In this document: positions 49,701-61,700 of the stretch, piece after piece | Layout: each line of letters begins with the position of its first letter | Numbering within the stretch: the stretch's first letter is position 1 | Source of the DNA: Hanleya hanleyi | Taxonomy: Eukaryota; Mollusca; Polyplacophora; Lepidopleurida; Hanleyidae | Reading direction: 5' to 3' | DNA length: 64,000 nucleotides | NCBI GenBank assembly: GCA_036873755.1 | Contig: JAVTVY010033720.1 | Coordinates: 86,016-150,015, forward strand | The notes under the pieces: generated by a model | Databases searched by the model: none | Told to the model about the DNA's origin: nothing | The model's input: the letters and a program-made list of their open reading frames with translations, nothing else | Made by a program: the position numbers and the translations under genes

Positions 49701-52700
49701 ATAACTGGAAAAAAAACTGCCTGTTTGTCAACATGGGGAGACATTTGAAAAATACATGCATTTATTAAGCTAAAATTCGAAAGGCTTTTCTTGAAAGATT
49801 CTGTCCCTTTGTCAAGGGACAGTGCTTGCGTAACATGATAACGTGGATGAAATCTTTTGAGAAATGTCCCTCAAATTTAAACAGAGAAATTGTCATTCGA
49901 GTTCTCTCAGGTTCTATACTGCCACATTGCTAAACTTCTAATTTCAGGACTTCCCTAACATATTCTTCCGAGACCCGTCAAGTTTCCATGATGTATTGAG
50001 GTTTGTTATTCACTGAAATTTGTAATTATTATGATGAAATTAATTATACATGAAACTTTGTACTCGTATGTATAATTTGAACGAGCTCTAAAATATAATT
50101 AGTTTTGTAGTATTAATCGTGGCTCACATTTCAATTCTTCGAGATGTTGTCATGGTTTGCTAAGAATGATAATCAGTATGCTCTTTCAACATTTAACAGG
50201 AAGTATTGTCAGCAAGGACGATGCCCCCTGGTGTTCATTATCAGCGATAGTGCGAGCGGTGAATCCAATGAGAGGCTGCTCTTCCCACCAGCCATTCAGA
50301 CAGAATTGTCCCTCAGTAACATTAGGTATGACACTATGGCTGAAATGTGCTGTTCACTGGTACAAGTGTTTTGTTTGCATGCACTTCATCACTGTCTTGG
50401 AATAGCAAAATTTTATCTGTTTTAAAAACTCAACACTGCTGATCAAACCTTGGCTATCGCTAATATACTGCAGAAGGCATGAAGCTTATCTTTCACTGTT
50501 CAGTAGGGTATTGATGGTTACAAAGTAAAATATATATATATATTTATTGAACAAACAGGCAGTTGTCATTCTTTGGAGGTAACTTTATAGCGGGTCAGTG
50601 AAAATGATAATATTTATAGTCTGTTCATTTTAATTAGTCGTCTACTTTGGAGCTTGTCACAAATCACTAGTTAACTCTGCATAAATTTTCTTTTTTGCAC
50701 CGTGTAGAACAAACTGAGCTCTACAAAACGACCACCATTACTCTGTGATATTGATAATATATCACATCTTGAAATAACTTTGTAATTCTCTCCATATAAA
50801 ACTAGAGTACAGTCGTTTCATGTACCAGAACTCAATTACTTAAAGAGACATCATAATGTAGTCGTGTTCACTAGTACAAAGGTCAACAATGCCATGTACG
50901 GTCATAGAGGTGTGTTTGGTTTATCATTCGGCAATTTCAATTGCATGGGATATAAGCGACACTCCAATGGACCCCCTTTATTACTTCATACGGTATCAGT
51001 GACCTTTGTGCCAGTGAGTATGAATACATTCTAATATGTCTTCCTATGTAATTGAGGCCCGGAACATGATAAAACTGAACTGGAGTTTTATATGGAGAGA
51101 ATTATGAAGTTATTCCAATCGTGCTATATTATCGATATTGTGGAGAAATGGTAGTCAGTTTATTCTACATGCTGCAAAAAAAAGAACATTTATGCAGAAT
51201 TAGCGGGTGGTTGAGTGGGTTCGGGTTCCTGTTGCTTCAATGCATTTTGCTGAGAAGCAACAGGAACTTGATAATGTGATGTCTAGCACTGTAATATCAC
51301 TTGTCTTTATTGCACCATGTAAGCGTCCTGTCTGTGTCTTGTGCGCTGTCTTCAGTGTTTTATAGGGTGGATGGAGGGTGTCTGGTTCCATGCTGCTTCA
51401 AAGATTTCTTCTTTGAAGTAGCAGGACCACAACTGGGCTGGGTGGTGCTTAGTTGGTTCATCGTGATATAGCTGAAATATTGTTGAAAGCGACGTTAAAT
51501 TCTATTCACTCACTCACTCAATTATGCAGAATTAATGATTCATTTTTGACAAGCTTCAAAGTAGACGACTAATTAAAATGGACAGACTTTAGATTATATT
51601 TGATAGTCCTATTTAAGCATTGGGCAATGGCATGCTGCAATTAAGAATCGAGTGCATCATTATTAACCTACCACCACAAAAAATATCTAGTTTCAAGGTT
51701 AAAGACCATACATTAATTTTCAATTCACAATGCAGTAACTGAATTTCTACTGACAAACAACACATTTTCTTTTCAGCTTTAACCCTGTGGCAATGACACT
51801 TCTGACCAAGATGTTAAACAGGGTGGCCAGTACAGAAGCTAGTCAGGTATCACTTCAAGCACATACATTTCATGTAAATCTCTTGAACTGCAGTGATTCA
51901 TTTTTTAATCATCTAAATTTCATTGAATTATCTTTTAAAGGTATCTAGTACACAGGAGTTCATACAGGGCCTGAACAATGTGGAAAAACCTTTAAGGTGG
52001 CTCCCTGGTTACAAGAATGGCAGTTCTGTGCAGCTTTTTGCACATACCAATTACCTCCCTTGTAATCATACTCGTGTGAGTGAATGAGATACTTTGACAG
52101 GCAATGTTTACGTTTCAGTGACTCGTTTTGTAAGCAATTGATACATTTTCCCTTGTGACGTCATGACGTCAAATGGCAAACTCTTTGTTGGCGTGGCATT
52201 TGTCGACGTCATGCCGTTGCATTTTTTGGCCTTCATTATAAATGTCGGGAAAAGGTGTGAGAGTAGGTGGCTTCAGAGCCTCATTCATGCCTTTTTTGGA
52301 CGGCGACCTACATTAAATTAAGTTATTCAAGAACTACATGTTCCAAGGAATACATATTAAAAAAAATGAGAAAATTGACATGAATTTTGAACATTCTGAA
52401 AACAATTATGTCTCAAATATTGGATGTTTTACATAGTATTCACATTGTACCAATTTGCCACAGGAACACATTCTTCAAGCTGAAAATTAGAAAAAAAGTA
52501 ATATGCTATGCCCTAATTTTTATATCATTTTCTGATATAGGATTAACTTCCTGAGGTGTACAAAAAATATGGAAAAAATGACATGACTTTGCACCGAAAC
52601 CAGGGAGCCACCTTAAAATGATTTTTTTTTCCAGGCCTTGAAAGCTGTGGAAATCAGCATTTTACCCAAAAGGCCTGGAAAAGCTAGGAAATTCAGTAGA

Positions 52701-55700
52701 GGCAGAAATCTGCCAGACATATTTGTATCAGTGTACTGTGTGGTGGCTTGAAGAGTTTGAAAGATTTGAACCGTAAAGTGATGTCAATGTTAACCATTGA
52801 TGTGATGTATGATGTCAGTTATTGTGATTTGGTAGACTGATGCGACCGAATTGGTACTGTTTAACTGCAGGTATATTGTGGGTTGTTTATCTTTGACAGG
52901 GCGATCACAAGCTAAGTTTACCCTCTAAGGGAGTTATAGAGTCTATAGCTATGTCCAGTGCCGGAGATATACGGGGTGCTGTCAATGCCCTACAGTTTGC
53001 TTCTCTCAAAGGTAAAGTGTGCACCTCATAATCCAATCACCCTATTGAATTCTATCACCCCCAATTCTGCGGACAAAATTTAATCCATCATTCTAACAAA
53101 TTTCATCGCCCTCTAAAATCTTTAAAATACTGAAGAAGTAAATTATGGATCATACGGATGATTTTGAACCATTTTGTCAGCTTCCTGTTCTAACATGGCA
53201 GTGTGACTAACGTCACAGGACCTACGAGGTAGGGTAGGCATTAGGACTCCAACGTGCATTGAATTCTTGGAAATCCCCCTGCCCCAAGTTGAAATCCTGC
53301 CTATATTAAGATGGGCACAGCCCAAGTCAGAATCACCAGTGATTTTCATCAAAAATCACCAGAAATTTTCATCAAAAGTAGGTCAGCTCAGAACTTGCTG
53401 GTAACAGTCCCCTAATGCACCTTCATGCAAAAAATCAAGGTTTTAATGTCAACGGTTCTCCTTAGGGCTGTTCTATTTAAAAAGGTACTAACTTTTTTAT
53501 TCTATGGGTCATGGGAGGAAATTCCCTTCAATCCATGTTACAGCATTGGAAAGGCCAATAAAATGTTTATGGGTGGTGGGGTATAATTCAAAGCTGCCTT
53601 CCGCCCCTCCATACCTTTTTCAATGGAACAGCCCTTATTTTGCCGACGAAACGATTCGGATGGACTCACTCACTCACTGACTACCGGACAATTTGCAGAT
53701 GGTACCCTACTTCGTAGGAATAAATTTGATCACCCCTGGTTTAATGCTTTTCAGTTCCTATTACTGAATTATTAAAGGATTTGCTGAACGACCTGCTCAT
53801 TATAAACACACTAATTTTTTTTTTTTTAAATGGTAAGTACTTCTTTCAGTCTTGCAGCAAACTACCTCCACATATGAAAAGTGTCTGTTCAAGTCCCTCA
53901 GCAGGTTAGGGCGATCCTGCTCTCTAATATGTAACTAAGACCAAATATCTGTCACGCTATTGAAACAACACTGGTTCTTCAAATGACAACTCAATTTTAG
54001 GACATGGAACAATAGATAGATTAATGCGCCTGAAGTTTTGGAGCATTGGTTAAGAAGGAATTAAAAGCTATTGAGCAAAAATGACCTTTTTTTTACCTCC
54101 ATTTTAGAGAGCAGGATCTACCTGACTTGCTCAGTGTGCATCTTTTATCCATCAGATTGGAGGTAATTACAGTGTATGAAGTATCCAGTGTTAACTGTTT
54201 GATTCAATCTCCGTAAACTCAGATATAATATCACAGAGTATTATATCTGAATTCAGCCCTATATACATGATATAAATCCCATGCAAATTTGAAACTATAT
54301 TTGTTAGCCAATCGGGTGGCTAGCTTGTTGAAATCACGCCCACAGTAATTACACACGGTAGCATGTGGACTAATTTTTAAACATTATCGGGAAACAGTAT
54401 CCAAATATGAGGCCATTTCCAGACGGCCTGCATGGTAAACAATGAAGATCAAAGAGTTTACTCCCGTCGAAAAGTCTGGCTTTGTTAGGGGGTAGAAAAT
54501 ATCAAAAGATTGTGCTGCACAATGATGTTAATTTCCGTGAAGTAAACGTCAGTCATTGTCAGAAAGAAAAGTCAGAAATTGTCGTGATTGGATTAATATG
54601 GGATCTCGCCGAATATCGGCGAACATTTCACACAAAGTTTTCATAGCGTTACGTCTAGGTGGTATTCCCCTGATTTACTATCTTGGTTTACTTAGATTGC
54701 TGTTTGATTCTACTATTCTGTCCATCTTTACCTACAGACACTGGTGATCTCGTCAAAGGAAAGAAGCGCAGCACAAAAGCCTCGAGTGCGAAAAGAGGGG
54801 GCTCAAGTCAGTGGGGGAAAACCAGATTATTTAACTCAGGAAAATCAGACTGCAGCACTAAAGACAGTGATATGAATGCTATAGGGTCAAGAGACACATC
54901 CATGTATTTGTTCAGAGCCTTGGGAAAAATACTCTACTGTAAACGTAAGTTATTTCATTTTCTTCCAGTCCATGTGTGAAAGTTTGTCCGTTACTTGCCG
55001 AAGGGCGGTGGTTCTCTCCGGGTACTCCGGCTTCCTCCACCAACCAAACTGACTGTCACCATATGAGTGAAACAAACTTGAGTGAAATTCCCTCCTCCAT
55101 TTTCTTCCAATGTATGTACCATAAAGTACCCGTAGATATTCTGCAGAACCATAACTATGAAATGCACAATTGAAGTAGGCTTCATTGAAATCAAAAATAT
55201 TTATGCAAAATGATAATAAATATTTCTATTTTTGGTCCTTATGTGCGTTGATTGGGACCTTATGTTTAAAAAATCTTGTTTGACATTGGTCATCTCTCTT
55301 GACAGAGTTATCACCCTTTAATTGGTCTGGGTTTTTGGATTTTTATGTGGGACTGGATTGCAAAGGTTCACACTTTGAGATATGACATGGCTTTTAGATA
55401 CATATATTGTATATCACTGTCCTTGAACATGTTAAAGCAGAAAAATGAGGAAAATGTCTCGGCATCACATTTTGAAAAATGTCAAAATAACCGGTATCTC
55501 TCAAAAACAATTCCCATTTTGAATAACGATCATACAGTTTTGCCATTTGATATATCCTCCTTCATACAGAATATAAAATCTGTCATGGTTGAAATGTTCT
55601 ATCCTTGTAGGTGAGGATCCATCAGAGCCGTCAGAAATCCCTAAACTACCCGCACACTTGAGGGAACATGATAGAGACCCTTTACAGTTTAACCCAGAGG

Positions 55701-58700
55701 TACTGGCTCAAACAATCGCAGTAAACACGGGGGTTATCATCACAGATATAACATCTCATAAAATGTCTATGTGTATCCTTCGAGATCTGAATTTGAGTTT
55801 GATTGACTTGAGAAATCTACTTGTGATGGACATGTACATGTATGTAGAGAGGGAAACCAATCGTTCTGTTTCAGGAGAGACCTGAAATTGAAGCTACTGT
55901 GAAACATTTTTCATTACTCCTGTAAAATGCACCAAATTGCATTAATTGGAGCTTGGAACGTCAAGGATTTCGATGTTATATATCTGGCCAAGTCCCGTGA
56001 ATTTCTGTTGACCAGTACACCTACTACAGAAACACAGATTTCATCTATTTTTCACCGCAGCCTGGGGGGGCAGGGGGGGGGGTGGCGGCGGGCGGAAAGT
56101 GCCCCCCTATATATTTTCACTATCACTAAGGCTAGAGGGCTGAAACTTACCACACTATATCTTTGGGTCAAGCTCTACAAGAAAATGTAAAAAAATCCAA
56201 GATGGCCACCATGATGACGTCACTGTGACGTCATTTTCAAACAACATTTTGGATGATTTTTCGGTCAGAATTTTCGGTCAGAATTTTTGAATTTTTTATT
56301 TTTGTTTTTTCTTCGCAAAACTGCATGATAAATTAGTAAATAATATTCTGATATGAAATAAAATAGGTTTTACCCACTTTTTCATACAGAAAAGCAAATT
56401 GTTTAAAGAAATATGACGAAAACATCACTTTTCTGGTACCCCACATGGCCGCCATTTGAATTTACCAATGATCCTCTGCTCGGGGGGTCATGCAAATCGG
56501 CTCAAAATGACCCCAATATGATAAGCGAAAAGGTCATGGGGTTTCAGCTCTCAATTCTTTGTCGTTCCAGAGATAGGAGCAAAAAACCAACAGGGGGGCG
56601 GGTAGGGTTAACCAAGAGCATGGGTGTATTTTACCAGAATAGTCTGATTATGCATTCAACAAACAATTTTCTTTAATTGGTCTGTGATAAGTTAGAGTGT
56701 GTATTAACATTAATGTGTATTCAACATCATGGGTGTCGCTGGGAGGTGGGGCTCATTGTCTGTGAACTACCTCTCAGAGCCAAAAAAGTTGTATTACCCT
56801 AATGGGCTGAGGGGTCATGTAATCAGCATGTACGTCTGGTCGAAGGGACGTACAGTCATCAGTCTGTCAACAATTTGCAGATGTGCACGATACAGTTCTT
56901 ATCCTCGTTCTGATCATTTGCGCCCCATTTATTGCACTTTACCTAGGAGTATGTCTATCAACATGTATTGCATTCTGGTTGACGTTAGTACTTCTTGAAT
57001 TGCTGAACGCGATGTTAAACCATAAATCTCTCTCTCTCTCCTTGAACAACTTTGAAACTTACTAATGCTTCATGCTTAGTAGTACCTTGTAGATGTGTAA
57101 GAACTGTCCAGACTCAGAGTTATTTCCCTTTTCCATCAACCTGTACTTGAATACATGATTGCCCGGGCCGGAATGCTATATCAGAATATTTATAACTTAT
57201 TTGGTACCTGTTGGTACCTCGGCGAAGACTGATCCCCAGTGTTCAAAATCCTTTAATATCTATCATTTGTAGCCCAAATCTTAAACCTGTTTCAATTCAT
57301 GCCATTCAATCTCCGTCAGGAAGATGATACAACGTAGAAAACGGAAGTTAAAACTAAAAGTTAGCTCCCCTAGCGGAGAGTTGTCCGCCCCTAGGAGAAC
57401 TCTCCCATCCCACTCCAGCAGGATTACTATAAAGGCTCTGCATCAGCCATTACTCATCCTCTATTCTCTGTTGTACCTCGACCAGTACACATCAGGAAGG
57501 AAGTGTTTATACAACCTGGGTTGTTGTTGTAACGACCCGCTGTATCCTTATCGGTTTTGAATTGTGTTATTTCTTGTCGGAAATTCTTTCATTATTGTCG
57601 GAAATTCTTTCATTAGTTATGTCTGACATTCCGATATCTAATGCATGTAATTCGTGTGTGAAATGGTGGTCCAGTTTGGACGCCCACACGGTTTGGTTTT
57701 CTTGGAAAGAGTTGTGTTATCGGCGAAGTTCGCCGAGTGTATATTAGAGACCCGTTAGCGTGGGGAAATTTCGCCCAGGCTGGACGGGCTTACCTTTGCA
57801 GTCGTCTGGCGACCCGTTCTTTCGGAAGTCGACAGACGTCTGTTGGGAATTGCTTGTAAATGACATGAAAGCTAACGAAGTTATCGTTGCAATTATATAA
57901 ATGTTTCCCATGGCTTAGTAATTAGAACTCGCCCGCCTCTATAAATATGCTGGCGGGACGGTTCTACGTCTGATTAAATCACAGAATTTAGACAGCCTAC
58001 ATGTCTAGGTTTGGCTATGTATGCAGTCAAACCGGTTCCTTTGTCTATTTCGACAAAGACTTCTCTAACCTGTCGTGCCTTAGCAATCCATTGTTCTCGT
58101 CGGACAATGAAATGCAGTGGGTTCGCATATCATGCTCGACCTCTCCTTTGTCTTTTTGTTTTCACACTCCGTTACCTAAACGGAATAAACGTGTCTTGTC
58201 TGTTCGCAGTTCTAAATTCGTTTCTCGTTTATGGTGGGTTATTCAGACCTACCATTGAGTGTCGAAATTGCTCTTGCGGTTTCGTTTATCGATGAATCAG
58301 CGATTCTATAATAGCGAAATGACATGTTACGGGACTTCAATTAGGATTGAGTTGGGGTGACAAATAGAAACATTATTTATAAATGTTTAATTTGTATTGG
58401 AAATATACTGAAAGTATTCACATTGACGAGGATGGTCACAAGTGATGATCTAAAAGACAAACCATTATTTTCATCTCATCAAATATTCTCAACTAGACTA
58501 TTATCAGGTATGAGGTCAAACTGATATAATGGTGGATTGAGACAGGTTGATTTGGTAACAGATAGAAACATTGTTTATAAATGTTTGATATTTCAATCAA
58601 TTTCCATCGTTAAATATCCAATCTGTCGACGATTATTGCTTATTAAAATAGTGCATACTGCTTACGAAATCGGTGAGAATTAGACCGGGAATTCTAGTTT

Positions 58701-61700
58701 ATTTTTCGGCCCTCCCGTTCTCCGGTATGCCGTTCTCGTACTTCGACTCGACGTTTTCCTACACCGGTCTCGTCGAGTTCATCTGTGATTCCTTTTTCTT
58801 CAGTGTAAAGTTAGGAACATACGTCAATGATGGTTTTTCGGATAATTTGGATGCGCTTTTAGCGTTGCTGCCGGATATGCCGTCTACTTCGAATAATCCT
58901 CGTATTAAATGTCAGACGAAGGAATACTTCCTCGCCGTATGTTGTCTCACCTATGTCATTTTTGTCAATGGTTCGATGGTGATTAAATTAATATTTTGGG
59001 GATAGTTTTTCTTTCACATTTCTGTCTTGTCAAAATTTTGTTTGGGCAAATTTGTAGACTTCACATGGTCTGTTTTTCCATCTGCCATGTGTTTATTGTC
59101 TTCGGACGTACGTCGCGAAATAAATTGGCTCTTGTCGGAGTTTTCAAAATTCTTATATCTTGAAATTATTACCGATATATTTTCTAAAGTCAATATTAAT
59201 CTCGGGCTTATCTGATAACACAGTCCGGCGTGATGGAGACAATGTGTATTCAATATCACGTCTTCTCACGAACAATGAGTTCGACCCGCTGTGTTTGGTG
59301 TGGGTTCTTACGGGCTCTCGCGACCTCGTTTTTATTGCTCAATTGGTGACAGATTCGTACTTAGTTCCCGGCATTTCTGTAAGTCTGCCTTTTAGTGCTG
59401 AGATTTGAAGGCCGATGGTGATCTCTACAATAAACGATCAGGTTTGGTTTCGTTGATTCATGAATTTTATGCATTGAGTTTGTGTATATCTCAAGTAGGG
59501 TTGTAAATAGTATCCTCATCGGCGGGGGTTTTTCGTTTCTTCCCGCCGGAGAGATCTGATACTTTATTTTGCAGCCGTCAAATTTTCATGTTGTTGTTGT
59601 TGTGTCTGTTCGGACTTGCAGTTTTGGTTGGTTCACCTTGGTCCTACCAAAATGTAATCTCTTGTTATATCAAGTATTATTTCGGGATATTTGATATCCT
59701 GTATTCAAGAGAGTCCTGACAGAGGTTTTATGTCTTTCATACTGACTTGAATATGAAGCATGATTGTTGCGTTTGTGTTACGTAACCACAACTCAACCCT
59801 ATTTACTTCGACCCTGTGTCGCATCTTAATGAGCTTCTTTACTGATCTCTTTATGTAATTAAGGGTGTGTCGAACAACAATGAGATCACGTGCTGGTTTA
59901 CGTGAGTGAGTAAACCTATTCACCCACTTATGCTGGTTTACGTGAGTGAGTAAACCTATTCACCCACTATGTGAAAGTGTGATTTTCTTGAAACACAATT
60001 GTCTGATTATTACATTGCTTGTTTTATTTCACACCATGTTGGTTCCATCTGTATACTGTATTACGCTTATAATTCAGATGGAGTTATGCACTAATTTTAA
60101 TTTCTTCCATATGAGAAAATTTAAAATTACTAGCGTGAGTGGGAAGGTATTGGCCGGCCAAGGATCAAGCCTAGTGACACGTGAGTCTTGAAGTCTTCTA
60201 TGGTTTCTTTCTACCAGGTATGTATTACCGGTACAGTCTACTAGAGCATCAAACTGCTTTTTTAGTAATGTTCCTACTGTTCTTCTCGACAAATTGTTCG
60301 TGCTAGGTCATTTCAAATTATAAATTTTTGAATAACCTCACTTTCCTGCCGGCGAGAGACTTAAATGTATTTCCTCTCTTCGGGAATTTAAAATTCTTTA
60401 AGGATCTTTCTTGGTTACCTGGAAAATCTTTGTTCTGGATGTCGGTTGTGTGACTATTTGGTTATTAATAGTAACATTGTTGTAAATGTTTTATATTCTC
60501 TCCATATAAAACTCCAGTACTGAATCTCATGTACAGGAGACAAATTACATCGGGAGAGGTCATAATGTAACCATGTTCATTGATACATTATTCATGTTCA
60601 CTGACACAAAGATCCATAATCCCATTTATCTCATTGAGCTTACATTTGGTGATTAATGCTACAAACATTTAATATGTTCATCTCTACTGCGTTTAAAGAG
60701 AAGGAAAATTATTATAATCGACTTCGGGGTTACTGTTTGCAACGCCCTTCTGTTACGTCGTGTGCTTTTATAAGTTGTATCCTGCTCTATGATGAGCATG
60801 TATATACATTAAGTTGTTGTGAATGAGGAAATCACTACGTTGTTTATCATATACAACGTTTCTCGCATTTTTCACATTACGCTTTCCTATTACACCTTGA
60901 CGACATGTTCATTACACCGTCATGTGTCTCTCATACGCCTGTGCGTCATTCTATTACATCGGTTAGACGTTTCCGGTACGCCATAACGCCGTTTGTCACG
61001 TCATTTCTTCATTTGCGAGTTGCATATTTTATATCCATTCATCGGCACTTCCTTTGATTCTCCATCGTCGATCGTCGGTGGGAGGAGAAGTCCGTTCGTT
61101 TGGCGTCAACTTTCCACTTGTATCAATTCCTCTCGGGTTTTTCACAATGTGATTTACTTAGGTTCGTCTTTACTCTACGAAGAGAGTTCTGTCCAGACCT
61201 TGCTGTTTCCAGTTCTGGAGTTCAGAATATCAAAATTGTATTGGAATCAGCAGTATTTGGTTAAATACTGTTATATGGAATAGGTCTTTGGATTATGGAC
61301 ATGGATATTCTCTGAGGACGACGGTGGGATTGTGAATGACGGACTAGTCGCCTTTAATTGAATTCAGCACAGTGTTAACACAGAACCATGTTGACTTTAT
61401 CACACTTACATTATGTTGAGATCCATTTACCTTAGGATTGTGCTTGATCAACACAATGTCTTCGTGGTGTACTTGTGGCACAGTTTTTCCGACTTTCTCC
61501 ATCAAGTACTTTATTCCTATATTAACCGTTACACCAATGGTTAGACTTTGACATTATGGTTCTGTTGTCAACCTTAAGGTTGTTTATTATATGTAGGATC
61601 TTACTCACTACGTTCCTATATTTGTCCTGGTGCCGAGGACGTGATCGTTCCCGACTCTATTTCCCTCGTAATTGACTTCATCCTTCACCTTCACCAGGAT

